Shown: positions 16,707 through 24,420 of the stretch, piece by piece | Position numbering within the stretch: position 1 is the first letter of the stretch | Layout: the number at the start of each line of letters is the position of its first letter | Assembly: GCA_049568075.1 (NCBI GenBank) | Contig: CP144911.1 | DNA: 64,000 nucleotides | DNA from: Gottfriedia sp049568075 | GTDB taxonomy: Bacteria; Bacillota; Bacilli; Bacillales; Bacillaceae_G | Direction: 5' to 3' (one strand) | The notes under the pieces: generated by a model | Told to the model about the DNA's origin: nothing | The model's input: only the letters and a program-made list of their open reading frames with translations | Database searches by the model: none | Made by a program: the position numbers and the translations under genes

Positions 16707-16735
16707 CCTTAATTAACTTTTGACGTTAATTAAGG
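16707..16735 (-). terminator. Second copy of the duplicated hairpin
   Basis: Arms identical to those at 16184-16212 (11 bp each) with loop TTTTGAC. It lies 15 bp beyond the DUF445 stop codon and lacks a T-run. The 490 bp between the copies hold the palindromic repeat at 16274-16411 and otherwise only AT-rich DNA. Confidence 0.6.
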
Positions 16736-16750
16736 CTTTAGAATGAAATA

Positions 16751-17941
16751 TTATGTGAAAATCAATCTTAGGCTTGTCAATACTAGACCAATAATAAATC
16801 CACAAACCGCTCCATTTACACGAATCCAAGTAATATCCTTACCAATTTTATTTTCCAATAAATCAGTTATTTCTTCGGTAGATAATTTTTCAATATTGTA
16901 TCTAACTAAATCACTAATTTTATGGTGATATTTTTCAATTGTATTGGTTAATAGTTTCTTAAAACTTTGCTCAACATTTTCAATCCAATTCGAATTTTTA
17001 ATGAAGCTGATTATTTTTTGGATCGCATTTAAAATAAAAGCTTCGTCATTAATTTTTGTTCTAAACAGTTTAATTGCTTGATCTACTATATATTCATAGC
17101 CTTTAATTTTCCATTCATCTAATAGGCGAATAATGTTTTCATTCGATTTGTTTTTTTCTGCTTCCATTCGAATAAACGATAAAATGAAATTCCTTCTATC
17201 ACTATTAGGGTGTTTTAATTCAGTTAGTAAATCGATTAATCCGCTATGTATAAATTCTGTTATTTTCTCTTCTCCAATCATTGGGAGAAAAGCTTTAATC
17301 ATAAAAAACTTTCGCTCGATAAACTGTATAACTTCTTTGCCGATTAATTCCTTAATATGTGGTAGGCTAACTGTTTCTTCGATTTTATTAATTAAAAATT
17401 CATATGTCTTTGCATCCCAATCTTTTTCAATAACCGTATCGACAGCTTTACTTAATAAATTCTGAGATGAAATGGAATCAATTGTCGGTTTAAATGTATT
17501 TAATAAAAATTCTTTGATTGTATCATCCTCAATAGATGCACCAAACTGCTTGATTGAATGAACCATTTTATTTCTTGATTCATCATTTTCAAGCATTTTT
17601 TCAAATGCATTCATACCTTGATTAATCCAAGCACGTTCTTCTACCTTTTCAATTAAACTTTCTTTACTTAGCCATTGATTATTAAGTGTGCTTAAAATCC
17701 CCTCTGTAATCTTCTTTCTATTTTTAGGCAATAAAGCTGTATGTGGGATCGGTACACCAAGAGGATGACGAAACATTGCAGTAACTGCAAACCAATCCGC
17801 AAGACCACCTACTAAAGCTGCCTCAAATCCACCAGAAAGGATTTGAAATAATTTAGTTTGAAACGGCATTGTTGCAGCGAAACCACAAGTAGCCACTATA
17901 AGTGAAATATTGGCTAGCCGTTTTGAATTCTTTTCTTTCAT
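16751..17941 (-). CDS. DUF445 family membrane protein
   Basis: 396 aa. The N-terminal membrane segment is followed by the diagnostic GGLADWFAVTAMFRHPLGVP and PHTALLPKNR (about residues 44-75), a long charged helical region (likely coiled coils) and a C-terminal membrane helix GFIIGLVLTSLRLIF. This is the YheB/YtwF-like DUF445 family, often linked to spore or envelope formation but without a proven function. The ATG lies about 14 bp after an AGGAGGC site. Confidence 0.85.
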   Translation of the reverse strand: MKEKNSKRLANISLIVATCGFAATMPFQTKLFQILSGGFEAALVGGLADWFAVTAMFRHPLGVPIPHTALLPKNRKKITEGILSTLNNQWLSKESLIEKVEERAWINQGMNAFEKMLENDESRNKMVHSIKQFGASIEDDTIKEFLLNTFKPTIDSISSQNLLSKAVDTVIEKDWDAKTYEFLINKIEETVSLPHIKELIGKEVIQFIERKFFMIKAFLPMIGEEKITEFIHSGLIDLLTELKHPNSDRRNFILSFIRMEAEKNKSNENIIRLLDEWKIKGYEYIVDQAIKLFRTKINDEAFILNAIQKIISFIKNSNWIENVEQSFKKLLTNTIEKYHHKISDLVRYNIEKLSTEEITDLLENKIGKDITWIRVNGAVCGFIIGLVLTSLRLIFT

Positions 17942-18073
17942 TTACTAAAAGCCTCCTGTATCTATTTGAAAATAGTATATCATTCCTTTAATTTATTTTC
18001 TAAAATCAATTCTATTAAATCATAAAAGATTTTGTCCGTAACCATAATTGGAAAGTTTTTTAAATTTACTATC

Positions 18074-18100
18074 AAAAAAAGAGACTGTTTTCACAGCCTC
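18074..18100 (-). terminator. Terminator of the GNAT gene
   Basis: Minus-strand stem GAGGCTGT-GAAA-ACAGTCTC followed by seven T. Confidence 0.8.
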
Positions 18101-18149
18101 AACGTATTGAGTATCGATCTACAAACTTATTTTTAAGCAGTTGAGCCAA

Positions 18150-18575
18150 TTAAAAATTCAATTGAAAATGATGACAAGTAATATTTAATTTATTTTTAAG
18201 ATAAAACCTATGAGCATCGTAACGTTGTACCCCTGAATCTAAATGGAATTGTTCGCAATTATTTTGTTTTGCTTCATGTATTAACCAGTTCCACAAAAGT
18301 TGTGCATAGCCCATTTTACGATGATTTTCACTTGTAATTAAGTCATCAACATAAAAATATTTCCCCCATGCTAATGATTCTGTTACACGATAACCAGCAA
18401 CAGCTGTTACTTCATCGTTTTCGATTACGGCTACAAGATGATAATTATTTGTGTTGATTAATCTGTTAATCGTGTTTACAAATTCATCTTCTCTTAAATG
18501 TGGACGTAATTGACTTACTGTTTGAAACGTTTTCAAAATATCCGAACTACTTTTCATTATTTTTACTTCTGCCAT
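18150..18575 (-). CDS. GNAT family N-acetyltransferase
   Basis: 141 aa acetyl-CoA-dependent acyltransferase. Motif A region is ENHRKMGYAQLLWNWLIHEA, a variant of the usual R/QxxGxG pyrophosphate loop (here HRKMGYA), and the C-terminal RFYLKNKLN matches the xFYxxxGF element. Substrate unknown. Single gene with its own terminator. Confidence 0.8.
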   Translation of the reverse strand: MAEVKIMKSSSDILKTFQTVSQLRPHLREDEFVNTINRLINTNNYHLVAVIENDEVTAVAGYRVTESLAWGKYFYVDDLITSENHRKMGYAQLLWNWLIHEAKQNNCEQFHLDSGVQRYDAHRFYLKNKLNITCHHFQLNF

Positions 18576-18659
18576 CTTTTATCTCTCCATTCACAAAAAA
18601 CGTTCTACTATAAAAATACCATAATTTTCTATCGTTTTTTATGAATTGATATTTTTTAT

Positions 18660-19478
18660 TTATGGTTCAAATCCTTTTTGACTAATAAAAAGTTGATCGT
18701 CTGAAAAATATTTTCTAAACCGTTGATAAACTATATGATAGGCATCTGGACCATACCAATCTTCTAGATTAAGCTCAGTATATTTTTTTTCAATTCCAAG
18801 ACGACCTGTTCGTTTCCCTCCGCTTCCGTCACCCATGAAAAAATCATCGATACAGATTCTATGAACAATTCCCGATAACTTTTTTGGGAAATCCTCGCTA
18901 CTAGGAAGTATAGGAGCGATTGTAGCTTGGGTTGGAATTCCAGCTTTTACAAGTTCTTCGATCGTTTTAAGTCGTGCATCAATAGGAGGTGCATTTGGTG
19001 AGAAAGACTTTCTTATTTCATCCAAGTCAGTTTCAATCGTCATGCTTACACGTACTTTCACTTTAAGTTGCTTTAAAAGATCAATATCTCTTTTTACTAG
19101 TGGACTCCGAGTTTGGACAAATAAAAAGTCAGGCTGATTATGAGCCATAACTTCTAATAATCTTCTAGTCAATCTTTCTTTAAATTCAATCGGTTGATAG
19201 GGATCAGTGCTAGAAGACATAAAAATGGTTACTTTATCTTTGCTTTTTGCCTTTTTCAATTCTTTCTCTAGAATAATAGGGGCGCACTGTTTAATATCAA
19301 CCCAACTACCCCATTCTTTTTTTCGGAAAAGTGAAACAGGCATTTGTCTTACATAGCAATATGAACATGCAAATGAGCAACCAGTATAAGGATTTAAAGA
19401 GTGAGTATATCCTGAGAGAAAACCTGTACCTTTATTTAGAATGGTTTTTGGATTTTTATATAATATTTCACTTTTCAT
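18660..19478 (-). CDS. SPL-family radical SAM protein
   Basis: 272 aa. The radical SAM cluster motif is C34-x3-C38-x2-C41 in CSFACSYCYVRQ, preceded by SLNPYTGC, the signature of the spore photoproduct lyase-like (Rv2578c/SplB-related) group. MSSSTDPYQP and RVSMTIETD are further family motifs. Members repair or process DNA/nucleotides, but only SplB itself is proven to reverse spore photoproduct, and SplB is larger, so the substrate is open. ogt lies 30 bp upstream on the same strand, suggesting a DNA-repair pair. AGGAGGTGTTTGG precedes the ATG. Confidence 0.85.
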   Translation of the reverse strand: MKSEILYKNPKTILNKGTGFLSGYTHSLNPYTGCSFACSYCYVRQMPVSLFRKKEWGSWVDIKQCAPIILEKELKKAKSKDKVTIFMSSSTDPYQPIEFKERLTRRLLEVMAHNQPDFLFVQTRSPLVKRDIDLLKQLKVKVRVSMTIETDLDEIRKSFSPNAPPIDARLKTIEELVKAGIPTQATIAPILPSSEDFPKKLSGIVHRICIDDFFMGDGSGGKRTGRLGIEKKYTELNLEDWYGPDAYHIVYQRFRKYFSDDQLFISQKGFEP

Positions 19479-19508
19479 CCAAACACCTCCTAATTAATTT
19501 TTCCAATT

Positions 19509-20021
19509 CTAGTTTCTAGTTTCAATTTTTAAAAGACTTTTCTTCATTTCTAATCCACCACGATAGCCAGTTAATGATCCATCCTTCCCAATTACGCGAT
19601 GACAAGGAATTATGATTAATATTGGATTTGCACCAATTGCTCTCCCGACTGCTCGTACAGATTTTGGCTTATTTAGGTAACAAGCAATGTCGGAATAAGT
19701 ATTAGTTTCTCCATAACCGATTGAGCAAAGCGCACTCCAAACTAAATTTTGAAAAGCTGTTCCACGTAAATCAAGTCTACTATTAAAATTAGTCCGCTCG
19801 CCCTCTAAAAATTCAATTATCTCTTTTTTATAAGCTTCTACTATTGTCTCATCTTCTATCATTTCAAATCTAGGAAAGTATTTATCCTTAAATAAAAGTA
19901 ATTCTTGTATGGTTCCACATTGTGAGCCTACGAAACATAGTCCTTTTGTAGTTGCAGCAATATGAATCTTCCATTCTTTATGTTCGATTAAGGTCCAATA
20001 TAATTTTTCGGTTGAATGCAA
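19509..20021 (-). CDS. ogt: Methylated-DNA--protein-cysteine methyltransferase
   Basis: 170 aa suicide repair protein that moves alkyl groups from O6-alkylguanine to its own cysteine. The active site is IIPCHRVIGKDGSLTGYRGG; YGETNTYSDIA and ANPILIIIPCH complete the C-terminal domain, with the divergent N-terminal domain before it. It is followed by the radical SAM gene, probably in one transcript. Confidence 0.92.
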   Translation of the reverse strand: MHSTEKLYWTLIEHKEWKIHIAATTKGLCFVGSQCGTIQELLLFKDKYFPRFEMIEDETIVEAYKKEIIEFLEGERTNFNSRLDLRGTAFQNLVWSALCSIGYGETNTYSDIACYLNKPKSVRAVGRAIGANPILIIIPCHRVIGKDGSLTGYRGGLEMKKSLLKIETRN

Positions 20022-20140
20022 TTTAAATCACCCTTTGCTCTTCAAGTTCATATTTAAATTTTATTATAGACTTAATTAAGAAAAATGGACGGATATTAGA
20101 ATGAAAGAGCAAGAATTTGAAAAAGATTTTAGAATGAACT

Positions 20141-20335
20141 GCAAATAAAGTCTTGGAGAACTCAGTAAATAATGCTTTGATAACTGCAAATAAGTGCTGG
20201 ATAACTGCATTATGTCCTGGTGAACTGCAAAAAGGGAGTCTATCTGTGCAAATAAAAGTGTTCTGCAATTAAAATTTGAAAATCGCAATTAAAAATGTCT
20301 AAACTGCAATTAAATTCAAAAGAATCGCAAATAAA
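20141..20335. repeat. Array of GCAAWTAAA units with ~21-bp period
   Basis: Ten units resembling CTGCAAATAAA, CTGCAATTAAA or TCGCAAATAAA begin (at the G) at 20141, 20165 (degenerate), 20186, 20207, 20227, 20248, 20265, 20285, 20306 and 20327. Most steps are 20-21 bp, two DNA turns. The array is followed by ATTACCCATACC...GGGTATTATAAC. A second array with the same units and the same kind of trailing motif is at 55222-55313. The spacers between units are not conserved, so it is not a simple tandem duplication. The rest of the spacer to 20614 holds no gene. Confidence 0.75.
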
Positions 20336-20614
20336 ATAAAAAATTACCCATACCTGTTAGGGTATTATAACCTAAAGTTTGTGTACTAGAGTGTAATTTC
20401 AATTGAAAAGCTAGTAAATATACTTTAACCTTTCTAGAATGAATAAAAAATTGATATATATCAGCTAATTACCTGCAAGGAAGAGATCAATTCCGTCAAT
20501 AATACCCTAATGCCTCGTACATTTTACTAAAATTAGGAGGGGGGCAACTTCACAGCATTTCACTTAACAAATCAAACAGCCCCTTACCTATCCACAAAGC
20601 TCCAAAAATGTATT

Positions 20615-21187
20615 CTATTTCTGTTTCTCAATCATATCCATTACTAATTTTTCAGCTGCATTTTTATATAGATTACTCATATTAACGAAAGAAGTAATTA
20701 AGAGCAATTGTTCGATATATTCTTTACTTTCATCATCAATCAGTTCAATTTCTTTGTTTACATTTTCACTAGATTGTTGAAGTTCAGTTTTAAACTTTTC
20801 GAGGTTTAGTTCATTTAAATGTAAAAAAATTGAATAAATATCATCAATATTTATTTCATTGTTTTCAAGGATTCTTTGATTTAAACCGTTTAAAGTTTCT
20901 TTTATATCATTAATCGAAAGAGCACCCTTTAAATGGTAAATTAAACTGATTAAAATTATATGATTCTTTGTGTATTTCTTATTTTTTATTGGGAAAAGCA
21001 ATTTAGCTTTAGCGTAATTATTAATCATTGTTTTTGTCATTACTTTTTCATTAGAATTCGGTTTCGCAAATTTATTATCAAATAGTTGAATTACTTGATC
21101 CATATAAAGATCAAGATTAGGAATATCATCTAATAATATTTTTTTATCTAAATCTATTTCTTCTATTAATTCATTAATCTTTTTCAT
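20615..21187 (-). CDS. DUF1836 domain protein
   Basis: 190 aa. The region around residues 22-110 has the DUF1836 pattern: IPNLDLYMDQVIQLFD, then MTKTMINNYAKAKLLFP and KKYTKNHIILISLIYHLKG, where a winged-helix-like segment is predicted. Members are probably DNA-binding or spore-related regulators; no target is known. Stands alone, divergent from trhA. Confidence 0.8.
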   Translation of the reverse strand: MKKINELIEEIDLDKKILLDDIPNLDLYMDQVIQLFDNKFAKPNSNEKVMTKTMINNYAKAKLLFPIKNKKYTKNHIILISLIYHLKGALSINDIKETLNGLNQRILENNEINIDDIYSIFLHLNELNLEKFKTELQQSSENVNKEIELIDDESKEYIEQLLLITSFVNMSNLYKNAAEKLVMDMIEKQK

Positions 21188-21328
21188 TTTACGTCCTCTT
21201 TTTATGTAATTTACTGTTTAATTTTAACATAAATAAATTGCACTTTAAACACTTGACTATATAATGTCGTTAATGATAACTTTATATGTAGTTATTAAAA
21301 CTACATAACATAGTTGGAGGAGATATAC

Positions 21329-21976
21329 ATGGGGAACTTTATGCGTGAACCTATTAATTCCATGACACATTTAGTCGGTGCTGTATTATCATTATTTGGG
21401 TTACTAGCGATGGTTTTAAAGTCAACTTTTTCTGGTGGAAGTGTGCTACAAACATCTGCCGTTATTGCATTCGGTGTAAGTATGATTCTTCTCTATTCAG
21501 CTTCAACGACCTATCATATGGCAAAAGCTAGCGATAAAATAATCGCTTTCTTAAGACGAATGGATCATTCAATGATCTTTGTCTTAATTGCAGGTACATA
21601 TACTCCTTTTTGTATCATTAGTCTAAAAGGTACATTGGGATGGATCATCTTTTCGATTGTTTCTTTCATTGCATTTTGTGGTGTTTTGTTCAAGTTGATT
21701 TGGTTTAGTTGCCCAAGATGGTTATCAACAGCTCTTTATATCGCTTTAGGATGGGTCATTATACTTGCTTCGGCTCCTTTATCTGATGCAATTAGTATAA
21801 AAGGAATGATCGCGCTAATCTTAGGTGGAATTTTCTACACGGTTGGTGGCGTGATTTATGGAATTAAACCTAAATTTTTATCTTTTAAAAATTGGGGATT
21901 CCATGAAATTTTTCATATTTTCATTATGCTTGGAACACTTTGTCATTTCTTCTGTGTTTATTATTTTGTAATCTAA
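21329..21976 (+). CDS. trhA: Hemolysin III / PAQR family membrane protein TrhA
   Basis: 215 aa with seven membrane helices. PINSMTHLVGAVLS, the SASTTYHM motif, RRMDHSMIFVLIAGTYTPF and the late HEIFHIFIMLGTLCHFF carry the Ser, Asp and three His that form the zinc site of this family. Related to YqfA/TrhA, implicated in membrane lipid homeostasis. The in-frame TTG at 21314 overlaps GGAGGAG, so the ATG at 21329 is the start. Confidence 0.88.
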   Translation: MGNFMREPINSMTHLVGAVLSLFGLLAMVLKSTFSGGSVLQTSAVIAFGVSMILLYSASTTYHMAKASDKIIAFLRRMDHSMIFVLIAGTYTPFCIISLKGTLGWIIFSIVSFIAFCGVLFKLIWFSCPRWLSTALYIALGWVIILASAPLSDAISIKGMIALILGGIFYTVGGVIYGIKPKFLSFKNWGFHEIFHIFIMLGTLCHFFCVYYFVI

Positions 21977-21984
21977 ATAAACAA

Positions 21985-22007
21985 AAAACCATCCTTAATG
22001 GATGGTT
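21985..22007 (+). terminator. Terminator hairpin, left copy
   Basis: AAACCATCC-TTAAT-GGATGGTTT directly after trhA. Nearly the same hairpin (loop TCAAT) recurs at 22171-22193 on the far side of the 169-bp repeat element. Confidence 0.75.
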
Positions 22008-22173
22008 TCAGCGTGAAGACAAAGTACAGAAAACTTGATTTTCAGACTGATTGCTAGCGCTTGTCTTTCGAGGCATGAAGCCTGATGAGGAGCGGAGTTA
22101 CCTTAGACGGTAATGAGCACCGCTCAACAGACGAAGCAACGAAGAAAGCGATCGTTTGGCGGGCAGTCTGAAA
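22005..22173. repeat. ~169-bp structured dispersed repeat, copy 1
   Basis: Begins TTTCAG and ends CTGAAA. Its inverted copy is at 52153-52318; the two share long identical blocks, including GAGCGGAGTTACC, TTAGACGGTAATGAGCACCG and GCTTGTCTTTCGAGGC. Inside are nested inverted repeats: CAGACTG with CAGTCTG near the ends and GAGCGG...TTACC-TTAGAC-GGTAA...CCGCTC in the middle. No open frame of note. It sits exactly between two nearly identical terminator hairpins. Confidence 0.8.
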
Positions 22174-22193
22174 CCATCCTCAATGGATGGTTT
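22171..22193 (-). terminator. Terminator hairpin, right copy
   Basis: AAACCATCC-TCAAT-GGATGGTTT abutting the stop of the GerC-type gene; on the + strand it runs into a T-run. Same arms as at 21985-22007. Confidence 0.7.
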
Positions 22194-22196
22194 TTT

Positions 22197-23324
22197 TTAT
22201 TTTAAGATGCCCGTTCCAACAATTTTCACTTCAACTTTTGGTTTAATTGTAATTTTACCATAATCTTTGTTCCAATCCAGTTTTTTCCACACGTCTGGAT
22301 GAAATGAAATTAACTGTCTACCAATTCCGAATGCATCGCAATTTGATTCTTGAACTGTTTTAATTATTTTTTCAGCTTTTAATGTTAGTTGCTTTGAAAT
22401 TTTTTTATTTAACTTATCAATTTCTTTTAGGGAATCTAATTCATCATGTGCGTATTCAAGTGTATCAACGTCCAGTTTTAGATTTAAATTTACGGTTATT
22501 TTATTGTCTTTTGAAACTTTAATTTCCATTTTCGGCTTATTTTTTTTCACTTGAATCGTTATATACCGTTCCCTAATATCTTTTTCTTTTGGACTAACTT
22601 CTACATTAAATCTTGCGTACTTCTTCATTTGATCTTTAAATAAAAGTAACATGGTAGGTTCATCACCTAAAAGATTATACCCTGTATATTTGTGATCGTT
22701 AAATAATGCTACCCCAGAAATATCAATCAATTTATCATCATCTTTTTCAATTAGCGGTAAAAAAATATCTTCACCTGGGTCGAACATAATTGTACAGATC
22801 GTTTGAACATTTTCAATAGGAATCATCGTATGGCTTTCTGCGTTAGTTACTAAGTCCAAAATTTCTTCACTTATAAGGGTTTCCTCTACTTTGCTTAATT
22901 TTAAAATTTCTCCCGCTCGCCCTTTAGTAATAATAACTTTTGCCCCTAATGAACTTCTTGGGTCTCTATATATAACATCGAATATAGGATAAATATCCTG
23001 TTTAGACAATTCATCTCCAAGTAATAAAACCCTTGTTTTATTAGTAGCATAATCTCCCGCTACTTTTCGAGTAACTTTTATTCTTGCATCACTTGTTGTA
23101 TTTCCAGTAGCAGTAATAATGACATTAGTTGTTTTAACTTGTGAAGGATCACTTCCACCTTGACTATTTGTTTTAATGACTGCAGTTACTAGCATATTAT
23201 TATCCTCTGCTAAATCAAATCCAGCACTATAAACTAGCCTAGACTCCTTTAGTAATCTTTGATCCCAACAACTAGTTAAAGGCAAAATACAAATTATAGA
23301 GATCAATACTATTTTATATTTCAT
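22197..23324 (-). CDS. Ger(x)C family spore germination lipoprotein
   Basis: About 375 aa, C subunit of a germinant receptor in the spore inner membrane. A signal peptide with lipobox LPLTSCWDQ puts the lipidated Cys near residue 20, followed by the GerC domains typical of the family. An upstream in-frame start at 23366 would place the signal sequence too deep; the ATG at 23324 overlaps the GerB gene end by 11 bp, so translational coupling is likely. Third gene of the gerA-gerB-gerC operon. Confidence 0.88.
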   Translation of the reverse strand: MKYKIVLISIICILPLTSCWDQRLLKESRLVYSAGFDLAEDNNMLVTAVIKTNSQGGSDPSQVKTTNVIITATGNTTSDARIKVTRKVAGDYATNKTRVLLLGDELSKQDIYPIFDVIYRDPRSSLGAKVIITKGRAGEILKLSKVEETLISEEILDLVTNAESHTMIPIENVQTICTIMFDPGEDIFLPLIEKDDDKLIDISGVALFNDHKYTGYNLLGDEPTMLLLFKDQMKKYARFNVEVSPKEKDIRERYITIQVKKNKPKMEIKVSKDNKITVNLNLKLDVDTLEYAHDELDSLKEIDKLNKKISKQLTLKAEKIIKTVQESNCDAFGIGRQLISFHPDVWKKLDWNKDYGKITIKPKVEVKIVGTGILK

Positions 23325-24420
23325 ATGGGTTACCGAGTTCTTTCTTTTTTCTAATAAGCGAAACAATTAATAAAATTAAAGGTAATACAAAGATAAAAAC
23401 ATAACTTGTAAAAGAAAGAATTGTCCCAAATTTCATTACAAATTCTTCACTATGTGGTAAAAAAGTACAGATGATCGCGATGGCAAGTCCTGTAAACATA
23501 GTTGTTTTACCATGGTTTTTAAACTTTAAGAGTTTGCTGATTCCGAAACTAGTTAAATATAAATAGGTCACAAGTGAAGTTAAGATTGGTACAACCCAAA
23601 TCGAAAGAAAGACAAGATCGAGTCTTTCAATCACTTCATATGATAAAGATTTTAGTAAATATAAAATTGGCTCAGGTACGATTTCAATTTCTGCTTTGCT
23701 AAAACTCATATAACTCGTAATTAAAAAAAATGTATATAAAAGGCTTACAAAACTAATTGCGATCGTTCCAGATTTTAATATTTTGTTTGGCTTTCCTTTT
23801 ACATACGGAAATAATACTAAAATGAATTCAAATCCCATCATTGAGATTAGCGCATCGTGAGCTCCAAGAAGAATGTTTTTAACCCCCGCTTGTCCGACTG
23901 GAAATAAATATCGATAATTTACATTATTGTAAGAACAAAATTCAAAGAATATCAAAAATAATATTAAAATACAGACGAATACAAAAAATCGTCCAATTAC
24001 TTTCAAATTTTCTTTCGCTAAATATACTCCTGTACCAACTATAAATAGGATTAATACAAAAGGTGGCGTAAATGTAAGAATCCATTTTTTAAGTACAGAA
24101 ATGGTGATGATCACGACATAAATCGCCACAATAAAGAAAAATAAGATATAAAGATACGAAATGACAGTCCCAATATATTTACCGACTATTTTCGATGCAT
24201 ATTCATAGATCGTTTCTTTTGGAAATCTACTACCAAGTAACCACATTATTAGTAATAGTACAAATACCCCAACCCCAGCTATTAATGTTGAAATCCAACC
24301 GTCGTGTTCTGCATGTTTATGGACTACATATGGTAGTGAAAGTAATCCAACACCGATTTGAGCTTGAATGATGACGAATGTGAATTGCGATATTGAAAGC
24401 ATCTTTTCATTTTTCATCAT
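23314..24420 (-). CDS. GerB-type endospore germination permease
   Basis: About 368 aa with ten hydrophobic segments, amino-acid permease-like (GRAP family): ISQFTFVIIQAQIGVGLLSL at the start and TIYEYASKIVGKYIGT are family marks. It is the ligand-binding B subunit of the receptor. GAGGATGGGAAA just before the ATG at 24420 selects this start over the ATG at 24474. It overlaps the GerA gene by 14 bp. Confidence 0.9.
   Translation of the reverse strand: MMKNEKMLSISQFTFVIIQAQIGVGLLSLPYVVHKHAEHDGWISTLIAGVGVFVLLLIMWLLGSRFPKETIYEYASKIVGKYIGTVISYLYILFFFIVAIYVVIITISVLKKWILTFTPPFVLILFIVGTGVYLAKENLKVIGRFFVFVCILILFLIFFEFCSYNNVNYRYLFPVGQAGVKNILLGAHDALISMMGFEFILVLFPYVKGKPNKILKSGTIAISFVSLLYTFFLITSYMSFSKAEIEIVPEPILYLLKSLSYEVIERLDLVFLSIWVVPILTSLVTYLYLTSFGISKLLKFKNHGKTTMFTGLAIAIICTFLPHSEEFVMKFGTILSFTSYVFIFVLPLILLIVSLIRKKKELGNPYEI

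Noticed and set aside
20023..20288. Two overlapping minus-strand frames of 70-81 codons
   Set aside because: They lie in the GCAAWTAAA array; the lack of stops comes from the repeated units. No ribosome binding site or sensible domain.
20141..20335. Possible CRISPR array at the 21-bp repeats
   Set aside because: Units are ~9-11 bp and spacers ~10 bp, far too short; no cas genes.
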